A stretch of DNA of 64,000 bases, from positions 7,750,001-7,814,000 of the forward strand of contig NZ_CP108100.1 in the NCBI RefSeq assembly GCF_036195045.1, given 5' to 3'. Origin of the DNA: Streptomyces sp. NBC_00236 (GTDB lineage: Bacteria > Actinomycetota > Actinomycetes > Streptomycetales > Streptomycetaceae). Made by a program: the position numbers and the translations under genes. Of the stretch, positions 1-16,426 are shown piece after piece. Within the stretch, counting starts at the first letter, position 1. Every line of letters begins with the position of its first letter. The notes below the pieces were generated by a model. It was given only the letters and a program-made list of their open reading frames with translations. It ran no database searches and was not told the DNA's origin.

Positions 1-90
1 CAGACCTCATGGGAGCGCGCCGTCGAGGCGTTGCACTTCCTGCTCTCGAACTGGCCGTCGGCGACCGGCGGGGCCGCGCGCGAGGAGTGA
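1..90 (+). CDS. 3' end of an unidentified CDS
   Basis: Frame 1 is open from the window edge to a TGA at 88-90 and gives 29 residues ending ALHFLLSNWPSATGGAAREE. Amino-acid composition and GC-rich third positions look coding, but there is too little sequence to name a family. It points toward the next gene, which is on the opposite strand and ends at 150, so the two converge with about 60 bp between them. I see no terminator hairpin in that gap. Confidence 0.4.
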   Translation, partial: QTSWERAVEALHFLLSNWPSATGGAAREE

Positions 91-149
91 ATGCCGTGGA
101 CGTGAACATGCCGCCGGCGCAGCGCGGTCGGACGCTCCGTGATGCGGTC

Positions 150-1424
150 TCACTCACCGAGAAGCCTGAGCACGCGGGGCCAGCCGTCCGCCTGTGCGTG
201 AGCGTTCCCGGCCGATGTCCCACCGAGGTCCATGTACCTGTTCGACAGCCGGTTCAGGGCGTAGTGGGCCGTGGGGCTGTAGGGGTACCAGCCGATGGCG
301 TGGCCCGCCTTCCTGTAGACCAGGGCCTCGCGCTGCCGGCCCGGGCGCGACTGCTCGTCCCCGATGCTGCGGGCGGCTTCGGCCGACTGCCAGAGCCGGT
401 CGTCATCACCCGCGATCGCCAGAACGCTGCCCTTCACGTTGCCGAGTGGAATCGGGGTGAGGTCGACCGGCTTGTTGTCCCTGGTCCATGCGATGCCATG
501 GGGGTAGCCCGGCGTGGTGTTCCGGGACGGGGCGTAGAGGACGACATCGCTGACGAGGCCGGGGTAGGCGTGGGCGAGAAGTTGGGCTGCCTCCGTCCCG
601 CGGGAGACTCCGATCACCGCAGGTTTGGCATTCCTCGTGCCGTGTTGCCGGTCCAGGAACCGCGCGGCCGTGGCGAAGTACTCCAGCCTGATGTTCTCCA
701 GGCTCTCCGGACGCCCCGGGCAGCCGAAGTAGCACAGGGCGAGGACGGGGTGCCCGTGGGAGGCGAGCAACGCGGCGGCGAGGCGGTTGCTGGTGCCGCC
801 CTCCGAGCCGCCGATGGTCAGGACCGGTGCACGTCGTGGCGAGTGGGGCGGCGGAAGGTAGAGGCTCCCGTACAGGCCGTTCATGGACCCGTGCAGGGCC
901 TGGTAGGTCGTGCCCTCGCTCATCCACGTGCGCGTCAACGCACGCGTCGCGATCTGCTTGCCGCCCGCCTTCACGGCGAGCGTCACCTTGTAGGACGCCT
1001 GCTGCTCCGGTGGTTTGGAGGCGAACGACTCCTTGCCCGAGCCTTTCTGATGTGACGTCATGGACCAGAACAGGCCCATGCCGTCCACGCCGCGGTAGGT
1101 GCCTGAACGTGATCGCGCACGGTTGAGGTCCACTGTTCCGGTGTCGTCCGCGGTGACGACGGCCCGGCTTGCCCATGGGGCACCCCGATAGTCCGCTGCG
1201 CCTGCGGTGACGGTGACCTCCTCGTGCGGATGCAGGCCCGAGACCCGGACCCGCACCGCGTCGTCCACGAGAGATTCCGCCCGGTCCACCTGGATGCGCG
1301 CCCGGGTGCTGTGCTCGGGCCCCGACGAACACGCGCCCGCACCTGACAGGCCCAGGCAGCACGCCACCGCGACTGCGCGAGTCCGCCACGCCGTTGCCCG
1401 GCCGTTCACACCCTTCGTTCTCAC
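150..1424 (-). CDS. Acyl-CoA thioesterase/BAAT-like alpha/beta hydrolase, probable lipoprotein
   Basis: About 424 residues. The N-terminal half (roughly 45-165) matches the acyl-CoA thioester hydrolase/BAAT N-terminal domain and the C-terminal half (roughly 185-400) the BAAT C-terminal alpha/beta hydrolase. Visible catalytic elements are the nucleophile elbow GVSRG (Ser near 274), an acidic AGDDDR loop (near 340) and GHAIGW (His near 375). A hydrophobic segment ending LSGAGAC near residue 32 suggests a signal sequence and perhaps lipidation, although the lipobox is imperfect. I chose the GTG at 1424 because GGGGG lies about 8 bases upstream; an in-frame ATG further upstream (1472) lacks a good ribosome site. 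Export argues against an intracellular CoA substrate, so the true acyl substrate is unknown. No operon partner is apparent. Confidence 0.75.
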   Translation of the reverse strand: MRTKGVNGRATAWRTRAVAVACCLGLSGAGACSSGPEHSTRARIQVDRAESLVDDAVRVRVSGLHPHEEVTVTAGAADYRGAPWASRAVVTADDTGTVDLNRARSRSGTYRGVDGMGLFWSMTSHQKGSGKESFASKPPEQQASYKVTLAVKAGGKQIATRALTRTWMSEGTTYQALHGSMNGLYGSLYLPPPHSPRRAPVLTIGGSEGGTSNRLAAALLASHGHPVLALCYFGCPGRPESLENIRLEYFATAARFLDRQHGTRNAKPAVIGVSRGTEAAQLLAHAYPGLVSDVVLYAPSRNTTPGYPHGIAWTRDNKPVDLTPIPLGNVKGSVLAIAGDDDRLWQSAEAARSIGDEQSRPGRQREALVYRKAGHAIGWYPYSPTAHYALNRLSNRYMDLGGTSAGNAHAQADGWPRVLRLLGE

Positions 1425-1561
1425 GATGTGCCCCCAACTGACGTCGCCGTATTGGCTGTACACGGAAACCAATCACGTGGACCGGGTTCCTCGCCGAGGA
1501 TCGGGCAACCGGAAGGCAGACTTTTCGAATTCTTGGGCCAGGAGAACCGCGAACCGCGAAA

Positions 1562-1597
1562 CCTCCGGCGGCGACGGTCGTCCGTCGCGGCCGGAGG
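1562..1597 (-). terminator. Rho-independent-type hairpin after the GH1 operon
   Basis: CCTCCGGC (1562-1569) pairs with GCCGGAGG (1590-1597), and inside it GCGACGG pairs with CCGTCGC around a TCGT tetraloop, with one G.G mismatch between the helices. It lies about 40 bp downstream of the GH1 stop codon on the minus strand. There is no U tract, as is usual in Streptomyces. Confidence 0.7.
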
Positions 1598-1638
1598 CTG
1601 CTGGATGGCAGGGGCGCCCCGACGCCCTCGCGGGGAGG

Positions 1639-3918
<2,280 letters not shown>

Positions 3919-3932
<14 letters not shown>

Positions 3933-4929
3933 CCTTCCTTCCGCGCGAGGTGATGAGCAGGTAGACGGCCGTCACGACCAGGAGGAACAGCAGCAGGAGC
4001 ACGGACATGGCGGATCCGGTGCCGAAGTTCCAGGTGACGAACGACGACTGGTAGATGTGGATCGAGATGAGGTCCGCGTTCTCGGGTGCCGCCTTGCCGA
4101 ACAGCACGTACGGGGTGTTGAAGTCGTTGAACGTCCACAGGAACAGGACGAGGACCAGGACCTGGTTGACCGGGCGCAGCGACGGCAGCGTGATCTTGCG
4201 GATCTGCTGCCAGATGCCGGCGCCGTCGATCGCGGAGGCTTCGTACAGCTCGCGCGGGATGTTCTGCAGCCCGGCCATCACGATGAGGAAGGCGAACGGC
4301 CAGCCCTTCCAGACCGAGACGACGATCAGCGCGTAGATGCTGTTGTCACCGATCAGCCAGAAGGACGGCTGGTCGGTCAGCCCGAGCTGGTCGTGGAGCA
4401 CGTGGTTGACCAGCCCGTTGTCCCGCTGGAACATGAACGCCCAGGTGATGACGGCCGCGTAGACCGGCAGGGCGTACGGGACGAGGAAGACCGCCCGAAG
4501 GAAACCGCGGCCGCGGAAGTTCTCCTGGAGCATGATCGCCGCCGTGACACCGAACAGCCACGCCAGGCCGACGGCGAAGAACGTGAAGACGCAGGTGACG
4601 AAGAACGAGTGGAGCAGCGCCTCGCCGATCGGGGCGTTGAAATCGACGGCGATCCTGTAGTTGTCGAGGCCGGTCCAGGGCGCTGCGCCCCAGTTGCCGA
4701 TGAAGAACTGAGTGAGCTGGCGGAAGCTCATCACGATCCCGATGATCATCGGGATCACATGGATGAGGAGTTCGAGCAGGACGGCCGGCAGGAGCAGGAG
4801 GTAGGGCAGTCCGCCCTGGCGGATCCGGTCGGGGATGCGCGGCAGTCTCCTGCGCGCACCCCCGGTGCCCCGGCTCGTCAACCTGTCCGACTTTTCGGTT
4901 CGGCTGTCGGTGGTCACGGTGGCGGTCAT
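3919..4929 (-). CDS. Sugar ABC transporter permease, first subunit (MalF type)
   Basis: 336 residues. A basic cytoplasmic N terminus of about 38 residues is followed by six membrane segments. The EAA loop reads YEASAIDGAGIWQQIRKITLP and is well conserved. The gene starts 10 bp after the binding-protein stop codon and overlaps the second permease by 14 bp. It forms the heterodimeric channel with that subunit. Specificity comes from the lipoprotein encoded just upstream. Confidence 0.92.
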
Positions 4930-4939
4930 GGAAGGTGCC

Positions 4940-6253
4940 TTACTGCTGCATCGTCTGCTGGGCCTTTTCGAGGCGCGCCTTGACGGATTCGGTGGTCACG
5001 GGGCGTCCGGCTGCGGCGTCGGCCCACAGCTCCTTGACCGCGGTGCCGACGGCCGTCTCGAACTGCGACTCGTTGGCCACCTGCGGCAGCGGGGCCGCGC
5101 TCTTGGCGAGCGTGTCGCGCAGGACCGCGAGGTCGGGCGCCGAGAACGCGGCGTCGGCCTGGGCGGTCTTGACCGGCGGGATGGACCCGTAGGTCTTGTT
5201 GAGCAGCTTCTGCTCGGCGTCGCTCGTCATGAACTTCACGAACTTCTTGGCACCGTCGATGTTCTTCGTGTTCTTGAACACCGCCATGTTGATGCCGGCG
5301 ACCATGGAGTTGACGTTCTTGCCCTGGCCGGGGGTGCCGGAGGCGACGGGAACGGGTGCCGCCCCCCAGTCCTCGGGCTTCATGCCCTGGGAGGCGAACG
5401 TCGAGGCAGCGGCCTGCCACAGCACCATCGCGGTCTTGCCCTTGGCGAAGTCCGTCAGGGACTGGTTCTGGGCGTACTCGGCGTTGCCCGGCGCGATGAT
5501 CTTGTCCTTGGCCATGAAGTCGATGTACTGCTTCACGGCCGCGACGGCACCGTCGGAGGTGAAGGTCGGCTTTCCGGCGGCGTCGAAGAAGTCCGCGCCG
5601 TGCTGCTGACCCAGGACGAAGGTCTGGTGGATGTTGTTGGAGAGGTTGGAGCCCTCCGCGCCCAGGCCCCACTTGCCGTTCCGGGAGAGCTTCTTGCCGT
5701 CCTCGACCAGCTCGTCCCAGGTGGCCGGGGGCTTGTCGATGCCCGCCTCGGCGAAGCTCTTCTTGTTGTAGTAGAGGGCGTACGCGAGTGAGTACAGCGG
5801 GACCGCGGAGGGGTCCTTGCCCTCCGCGCCCGCCGAGGCGACCGCGGAGTCGACGAAGCGGTCCCGGCCGCCGATCGCGTCGAAGTTCGCCTTGTCCCAG
5901 GGCAGCAGCGCCCCTGTCGCCTGGAGCGAGGCCGACCAGGTGTTGCCGATGTTCAGGACGTCCGGGCCCTGGCCGGACGTGGTGGCCGCGAGGATCCGGT
6001 TCAGCAGGTCGGCCCAGGGGACGACCTCCAGCTTGACCTTGATTCCGGTCTGCTCCTCGAACTTCTTCAGCTCGGGGGCCAGGATCTTCTTGTCGGCCTC
6101 GATGCTGGGGCCCTGGTTGGAGGCCCAGTAGGTGAGGGTCTTGGGCGAATCGTTGCTGCCGCCGCTCGATGACGTACCGCCTCCGCAGCCGGTGACTCCG
6201 GCGGCTATGGAGATCGCGAGGGTGGCGGCTGCTGCGGCTCTGATGGTGCGCAT
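4940..6253 (-). CDS. Extracellular sugar-binding lipoprotein of the ABC importer
   Basis: 437 residues, family 1 solute-binding protein. The signal sequence ends in a good lipobox, GVTGC, with the lipidated Cys at position 23, followed by a Gly/Ser-rich linker. The mature part begins TLTYWASNQGP and carries the usual PDVLNIGNTW and DELVEDGKKL features of oligosaccharide binders. It is the first gene of the four-gene minus-strand operon and should capture the sugar outside the membrane for the two permeases. The predicted ligand is a beta-linked glucose or galactose disaccharide, inferred only from the GH1 gene. Divergent transcription from a ROK regulator across 145 bp suggests sugar-responsive repression. 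Confidence 0.92.
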   Translation of the reverse strand: MRTIRAAAAATLAISIAAGVTGCGGGTSSSGGSNDSPKTLTYWASNQGPSIEADKKILAPELKKFEEQTGIKVKLEVVPWADLLNRILAATTSGQGPDVLNIGNTWSASLQATGALLPWDKANFDAIGGRDRFVDSAVASAGAEGKDPSAVPLYSLAYALYYNKKSFAEAGIDKPPATWDELVEDGKKLSRNGKWGLGAEGSNLSNNIHQTFVLGQQHGADFFDAAGKPTFTSDGAVAAVKQYIDFMAKDKIIAPGNAEYAQNQSLTDFAKGKTAMVLWQAAASTFASQGMKPEDWGAAPVPVASGTPGQGKNVNSMVAGINMAVFKNTKNIDGAKKFVKFMTSDAEQKLLNKTYGSIPPVKTAQADAAFSAPDLAVLRDTLAKSAAPLPQVANESQFETAVGTAVKELWADAAAGRPVTTESVKARLEKAQQTMQQ

Positions 6254-6312
6254 GCGGGATGGCCCCTTTCCGGGGAGGAAGTCCGCGTTCGGGAACCGAA
6301 CGACCTTCAGGA

Positions 6313-6335
6313 CTTAATTTATGACGTGATTTAAG
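6313..6335. promoter_or_regulatory. Palindromic AT-rich operator, probable ROK regulator site
   Basis: CTTAA at 6313-6317 and TTAAG at 6331-6335 bracket an imperfect dyad centred at 6324; 15 of 23 positions are symmetric when matched against the reverse complement. An AT-rich dyad with TTAA arms is unusual in this GC-rich region and resembles Mlc/NagC/XylR-type ROK operators. It sits between the divergent importer operon and the ROK gene and overlaps the importer -10 box. Confidence 0.55.
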
Positions 6336-6357
6336 AGGTGAGAGAATGTCGCGTCAA
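6329..6357 (-). promoter_or_regulatory. Predicted housekeeping promoter of the sugar importer operon
   Basis: On the minus strand TTGACG (6357-6352), a 17-base spacer and TTAAAT (6334-6329) form a plausible sigma-HrdB promoter. The start site would be near 6322, leaving a leader of about 70 bases. The -10 box lies inside the palindromic operator, which fits repression by steric block. Confidence 0.5.
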
Positions 6358-6398
6358 GTCCTGCGGTCGCGGTATGTTGCCGGGAAGGAAGGAGCCAC

Positions 6399-7757
6399 AT
6401 GGCTGAGCGCAACAGACGGACCGTGCGTGACCTGCGACGGGGCAACCGGGCGAGGGTATTGCAACGGTTGTATTTCGACGGCCCGCTGAGCCGCCAGGAG
6501 CTCGGCCCCGCGACGGGGCTGAGCTCAGGTTCCATCAGCAACGTCGTCGCGGAACTCTCCGCCGAGGGCCTTCTGGAGGAGGCCGGCGTCGTCGACTCCG
6601 ACGGCGGCCGCCCCCGCACCCTGCTGCGCGTCGCTCCCGGCGGCGGGCTCCTCATCGGCATCGACATCGGAGAGACACGGATCAGGGTCGAGCTCTTCGA
6701 TCTCGCCCTCACCGAACTCGCCCGCACCGAACGTCTGCTGGCCCAGCACGGCTACGACGTCGACCGCATCGTCGGGCACGTCCGGAGCGGGGTAGCCGAC
6801 GTACTGCGCGACGCCGGCGCCGATCCGGGCCGGCTTCTCGGCATCGGCATCGGCGTCCCCGGCATCATCGAACGCCACGCGCCGGACGGTTCGGTCGGTG
6901 ACGTGGGGTCCGTCGTCCACGGTCAGACCATCGGCTGGAGCGCCGTTCCCTTCGAGCGGCTGCTCCGCGACGCCGTCCGGATCCCGCCCGAGGTGCCGTT
7001 CTTCATCGACAACGGGGCCAAGACCCTCGGCCAGGCCGAGATGTGGTTCGGCGGCGGACGCGGCGCCGGCGTCTCCGCGGTCGCCCTCATCGGCTCCGGA
7101 GTCGGCGCCTGCGTCAACCACGGCGACCTGCTCGGAGAGGCCCGCAGCAGCACGGCCCTCGAATGGGGCCACACCACCGTGCAGTTGCGCGGCCGCCGCT
7201 GCCGGTGCGGGTCGATCGGCTGCCTGGAGGCGTACGCGGGCGCCGAGGCGATGCGCGAGCGCTGGCACGAGGCGGGCGGCCCACTGCCCGCCGACGCCGA
7301 CGACGAGACCGCGCTCGCCGCCCTGCTCGCCGCCGCCTACCCCGGTCCGGGCGGCGAACCCGACCCCCTGGCCGTCTCCCTTCTCGACGAGACGGCCGAA
7401 TGCCTGGGGGCGGCCCTGGGCGACCTCATCAACCTCTTCCTGCCCGAGCGCATCCTGCTCGGTGGGTGGGCGGGCCTGCTGATCGGACCGCATCTGCTGC
7501 CCGACATCCGCCGCTACGCACAGGAGTACGCGCTCCGCCACGCCGCGGCCCGCACCACGATCGAGCTGGGCCGCCTCGGCCCCGACGCGGTGACGGTGGG
7601 CGCCGCGACACTCCCGCTGTCCGACTTCCTGGCCCGGGGCGGCAGCCGCCCGTCCCCCGAGGCGCCGTCCGGCCCTTCGGCGCCGGGGTTCCGGACGGCC
7701 GTGGACGCGGTACGGGGGAGGGGGCGCGCGCGGTCGGTGTCGGACGCGACGGGGTGA
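6399..7757 (+). CDS. ROK-family transcriptional regulator
   Basis: 452 residues: an N-terminal winged helix (about 12-70, SRQELGPATGLSSGSISNVV), then the ROK sugar-kinase fold from about residue 83 (IGIDIGETRI). The ROK zinc signature is complete, with GH at 257-258, nine residues, then C268, C270 and C275 (CRCGSIGCLE). At the position of the catalytic Asp of ROK kinases (ND in active kinases) the sequence has NG at 205-206, so it is most likely a sensor without kinase activity. The start is supported by GGAAGGAG 6-7 bases upstream of the ATG. It is divergent from the sugar importer operon and presumably controls it and itself, with the imported sugar as inducer. The last 45 residues are Pro/Arg-rich and probably disordered. 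Confidence 0.88.
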   Translation: MAERNRRTVRDLRRGNRARVLQRLYFDGPLSRQELGPATGLSSGSISNVVAELSAEGLLEEAGVVDSDGGRPRTLLRVAPGGGLLIGIDIGETRIRVELFDLALTELARTERLLAQHGYDVDRIVGHVRSGVADVLRDAGADPGRLLGIGIGVPGIIERHAPDGSVGDVGSVVHGQTIGWSAVPFERLLRDAVRIPPEVPFFIDNGAKTLGQAEMWFGGGRGAGVSAVALIGSGVGACVNHGDLLGEARSSTALEWGHTTVQLRGRRCRCGSIGCLEAYAGAEAMRERWHEAGGPLPADADDETALAALLAAAYPGPGGEPDPLAVSLLDETAECLGAALGDLINLFLPERILLGGWAGLLIGPHLLPDIRRYAQEYALRHAAARTTIELGRLGPDAVTVGAATLPLSDFLARGGSRPSPEAPSGPSAPGFRTAVDAVRGRGRARSVSDATG

Positions 7758-7838
7758 GGCGGGGGCGGGCCGGGCCGGCCTGCCCGGCTGCGGCGCCCGC
7801 GCCGGGGCGCGGCGGTGGGGCCGAAGAGCCGGGTCCCC

Positions 7839-8405
7839 TTACGGCGAGGACGACGACCGGGACGTCGGGCGCCACGCGGCCGGCCAGGTCACGTCCCGGG
7901 CGACGGCTCCCGGCACGCCGAGGCTCGCCCGGGCGTGCTCCACGTAGCGGCTGCGCGCACTCCGGAACTCCTGGAACGCCTGATCCCAGTTCTGCTCGAC
8001 TTCTGTGGGGACACCCCGGGCCAGGGTCTCCAGCCGCCACAGGCAGTGGTCCAGCGTCTTGGACGCCGTGTTCGCCTCGGTGTCGCCGAGGAGCCCCAGC
8101 GTCTCGGAGAGGGCGGAACGGCGGGATTCCAGCTCGCCGAGTTCCGTGAGCACATCAGGAGTCGGTTCCAGCTTCATGGGTCCCGACACCAGACCCCGCG
8201 CCGCGGCGATCATGTGATAGCGGGCCGCCAGCTCCTTCACGGCGTGGGCGTACTCCGCATAGGCGGTCAGGCGGTGCTCGTCCCACCGCACCGCCTGCTG
8301 CCTCCGCCACCTCGCCCGCTCGTTCAGACTGCTCACCAGGAAGGACATGAGCCCTCCGAGGGCGACACCCACCAGGGGCAGTATCCGGTCGGTCAGACTC
8401 ACCAT
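7839..8405 (-). CDS. Membrane-anchored hypothetical protein
   Basis: 188 residues. One hydrophobic segment at the N terminus (about 8-25, ILPLVGVALGGLMSFLVSSL) is followed by a charged, mostly helical region with a WDEHRLTAYAEYAHAVKELA stretch and a Ser/Arg/Pro-rich C terminus. It looks like the widespread actinobacterial group of small single-pass proteins with a cytoplasmic helical domain; I know of no assigned function. The gene stands alone, convergent with the ROK regulator. The start could also be the GTG one codon later. Confidence 0.6.
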   Translation of the reverse strand: MVSLTDRILPLVGVALGGLMSFLVSSLNERARWRRQQAVRWDEHRLTAYAEYAHAVKELAARYHMIAAARGLVSGPMKLEPTPDVLTELGELESRRSALSETLGLLGDTEANTASKTLDHCLWRLETLARGVPTEVEQNWDQAFQEFRSARSRYVEHARASLGVPGAVARDVTWPAAWRPTSRSSSSP

Positions 8406-8522
8406 GGACCCCGATCACGTAGCGCAGCGTCCACCTGATCATTTCCGCTCGGGCCGGGCAGTGCAACACCCCTCAGGGCGGCGGGTGATGGCGGCGGACC
8501 TCCATGCGGGCCGGTGCCGGGC

Positions 8523-9617
8523 CTACGCCGAGTCCCGTACCACCAGTGCCGGTTCGAAGATCACCGAGGTCGTCGCGCCGTCCGGCTTCGACAGCCCGTC
8601 GATGAGCAGCCGGGCCATCTCGGCGGCCATCGCCTCGACCGGCTGGCGGATCGTGGTCAGCGGCGGCCGGCAGGCGGACGCCGCGCTGCTGTCGTCGAAG
8701 CCGATCACCGCGACGTCCTCGGGCACCCGCCGTCCCTGTTCCCGCAGCACATGGCAGGCGCCCGTCGCCATCAGGTCGTTGGCCGCGAACACCCCGTCCA
8801 GATCCGGGTGTTCGGCCAGCAGCCGCTCCATCGCGGCCTCGCCGCTCTCCTGGGTGAACTGCCCTTCCGCGATCGGGATGTACGGATGTCCGTGCTGCGC
8901 CAGCGTGTCGCGGAAACCGGCCAGCCGGTCCTGCCCGGCCGGCACGTCGAGCGGCCCGGTGATCGTCACGAGGCGGCGGCAGCCGCGGGCCAGCAGATGT
9001 TCGGCGGCCAGCCGTGCACCGTCCTGGTGGGCGAGGTCGACATAGCTGATCCGGACCGGCCGCGCGGGCCGCGCGTACAGCACCGCGGGCAGTCCGGCGT
9101 CCGTGAGCATGCCGGGCAGCGGGTCCTCCGCGTGCGTCGAGACGACCAGCGCGCCGTCCGCGCTGCCCTGGCGCAGGAACGAGACCACGTCCTCACGGGC
9201 CCGTGACGTCTCGGCGAACATCAGGACCGGGTGCATCCCGCGTGGCCGGAGGTAGTTGACCACCCCGGTCACCACCCGGCCGAAGAACGGGTCGGCGAAG
9301 ACCTGCGCGGTGAAGGACGACCCGCTCTCCGGATCGGCCGTGTCCGCGGCCGAACCGCCGTCGGCCGGTTCCGGGTCGACCCCGGCGCCCGACACCACCA
9401 GGGCGATGGCGTCGGTGCGCCGGGTCACCAGGGAGCGCGCCGCGCGGTTGGGTGCGTAGCCCGTGACGGAGACCGCTCGGCGCACGGCCTCCTGGATCAC
9501 CGGGTCGACATTGCGTACGCCGTTGATCACCCGGGAGACGGTGGCGCGGGAGACACCGGCCGCCCTCGCCACGTCCTCAAGGGTGGGTGTACCGGCCGAT
9601 CGTGGAGCATCCGTCAT
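8523..9617 (-). CDS. LacI-family transcriptional regulator of the GH3 gene
   Basis: 364 residues: an N-terminal LacI helix-turn-helix (about 11-35, TLEDVARAAGVSRATVSRVI) and a periplasmic-binding-protein-like effector domain, with the usual dimer-core and IGFDDSS motifs near the C terminus. An insertion of about 25 residues (DPEPADGGSAADTADPESG region) interrupts the start of the effector domain. The gene begins 8 bp after the GH3 stop and is probably cotranscribed with it. A perfect GGAGAGCGCTCTCC palindrome lies 22-35 bp upstream of its ATG, inside the GH3 3' end, and a longer copy precedes GH3. Autoregulation and control of GH3 are inferred from those sites. Confidence 0.9.
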   Translation of the reverse strand: MTDAPRSAGTPTLEDVARAAGVSRATVSRVINGVRNVDPVIQEAVRRAVSVTGYAPNRAARSLVTRRTDAIALVVSGAGVDPEPADGGSAADTADPESGSSFTAQVFADPFFGRVVTGVVNYLRPRGMHPVLMFAETSRAREDVVSFLRQGSADGALVVSTHAEDPLPGMLTDAGLPAVLYARPARPVRISYVDLAHQDGARLAAEHLLARGCRRLVTITGPLDVPAGQDRLAGFRDTLAQHGHPYIPIAEGQFTQESGEAAMERLLAEHPDLDGVFAANDLMATGACHVLREQGRRVPEDVAVIGFDDSSAASACRPPLTTIRQPVEAMAAEMARLLIDGLSKPDGATTSVIFEPALVVRDSA

Positions 9618-9625
9618 GAGCGCAT

Positions 9626-15050
<5,425 letters not shown>

Positions 15051-15197
15051 GATCTCCCTTCAAAGCCGCCGCGTCGTCGTCCCTGAGACGGCGATTCGGC
15101 CTACTGCTTTGGTAGTACGGGAGTGGTCCCGGTGTCCTCCTCCCGACGGTAGTCCTCCTCGCGGCCGACGTCAGAACGATCATCCCGCACGGGTACG

Positions 15198-15983
15198 GTG
15201 AACCGCGAGCCGCGGCACTGCCGGTGCCTGTGGCGTCACACCGGGTGGCCGGCGGATCGGGAGGCGGCAGCGCGATGGACGGGAACGAAGAGGCCGGTTC
15301 CGGGCGGGTTCTTCGCGTTGCGGACGGCCCCGGTGCCCGAGGGCGGGCATCTCGCGCTGGCACGGTTGTACGCGGGAGAGGACGCACCGCTCACGGGCCG
15401 CATCGACACCGTCGCGGCGCGGCTCGGGACGACCGAACGGCGCGTCGCCGCCTCCGTCGCGCATCTGGGGCTGGCCGCGCGGCTGTGGTCCACGACGCTC
15501 GGGCCGGCGGTCCTCTTGGGGGGCGTCCCCAGCCTGCGGGCCGAGGACCTGCACTGGGATCCCCGGCTGCCCGCCCCGGACGACCTGTGGTCCGACGGAC
15601 GAACCGTGATTCCGGGCTCGGCCGCCTGGATCCGGGACGTCGTCCAGTACGGCCATCTCGTCCCGCTCGCCGAGGCGGTGCGCCGGGACACCCCCGTGCC
15701 GATCCGGCTGCTGTGGGGCAATGCCGGATCCGCGCTGGCGGGAGCCGTGCGCCAACTGATGGTGTGGGCGCGGACCCATGGCAGGCCCGCCGTCGCCGCG
15801 CGCACCCGCGCCCTGGCCGCAGAACTGTTCGACCACCCGGATCTGCGCGGCACGGGCGCTCCGCACGGACCTGCCTTCCGCAGAAGCACCTGCTGCCTCT
15901 ACTACCGTGTGCCGGGCGGCGGGCTGTGCGGCGACTGCGTCTTCGACGAGGCGCCCCGCCGCTCGCCCGGGCGTCCCGGCTGA
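15198..15983 (+). CDS. FhuF-like (2Fe-2S) protein, probable ferric-siderophore reductase
   Basis: 261 residues. The C terminus has the FhuF-type cluster signature, CCLYYRVPGGGLCGDC (Cys-Cys, ten residues, Cys, two residues, Cys), which binds a [2Fe-2S] cluster. The rest fits the FhuF/IucA-like reductase fold, with the typical LWGNAGSALAGA segment before the cluster. Related proteins reduce iron in imported hydroxamate siderophores in the cytoplasm. The N-terminal 30 residues are Arg/Cys-rich and the ribosome site is poor, so the real start may be an internal GTG near 15340. No siderophore genes are adjacent. Confidence 0.78.
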   Translation: MNREPRHCRCLWRHTGWPADREAAARWTGTKRPVPGGFFALRTAPVPEGGHLALARLYAGEDAPLTGRIDTVAARLGTTERRVAASVAHLGLAARLWSTTLGPAVLLGGVPSLRAEDLHWDPRLPAPDDLWSDGRTVIPGSAAWIRDVVQYGHLVPLAEAVRRDTPVPIRLLWGNAGSALAGAVRQLMVWARTHGRPAVAARTRALAAELFDHPDLRGTGAPHGPAFRRSTCCLYYRVPGGGLCGDCVFDEAPRRSPGRPG

Positions 15984-16120
15984 GTAGGCGGAGCGGAAGC
16001 GCGACAGAGCCTTTCGGGTCTCTCTGGTGAGCGGTTCGGCACGTATGGCGGCATGAGAGCGGCCAACGGGCTACGAAGTCGACGGAGGACGGATTCATCT
16101 CTGCGACGAGGAGCTCGGGC

Positions 16121-16426
16121 ATGCGGCACGGCACTGAGAAGAAGACGGGTGCAGGGGCCGGTGCCCGCATTGCGAGGCCGATGGATGCGAGGCCCGGTAC
16201 CCGCGGCGTGAGGGCGATGGGGGCGGGGCCCCGTGCCCGCATTGCGATGACGACGGTCCGCTTTACGGGGGCGCTCGGTGTGAGGCCCGGTACCCGCGGC
16301 GCGAGGCCGATGGGGGCGGGGCCGGGTGCTCGCAACACGATGACGACGGCCCGCACCGCGGGGGCATTCGGCGCGGGGCCGGGTGTCCGCACCGCCAGGG
16401 CGATCGGTGCCACGCATGGTTCTTGA
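16121..16426 (+). CDS. Possible small repeat protein
   Basis: An ATG preceded by GAGGAG at good spacing opens a 101-residue frame made of about two and a half copies of a 31-residue unit rich in Gly, Ala, Arg and Met (PGTRGARPMGAGPGARNT type). It ends inside the start of the GAP-family gene. Codon third positions are less G/C-biased than in the neighbours, and the protein has no recognised domain, so it may equally be untranslated repeat DNA. Confidence 0.25.
   Translation: MRHGTEKKTGAGAGARIARPMDARPGTRGVRAMGAGPRARIAMTTVRFTGALGVRPGTRGARPMGAGPGARNTMTTARTAGAFGAGPGVRTARAIGATHGS
16190..16411. repeat. 93-bp tandem repeat, about 2.4 copies
   Basis: Unit 1 spans 16190-16282, unit 2 spans 16283-16375 and a partial unit spans 16376-16411. 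Each begins with a variant of GGCCCGGTACCCGCGGCG and contains GATGGGGGCGGGGCC and, in the full units, ATGACGACGG. A truncated copy of the start of the unit precedes 16190. The period of 93 is a multiple of three, so reading frames are kept. Confidence 0.75.
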
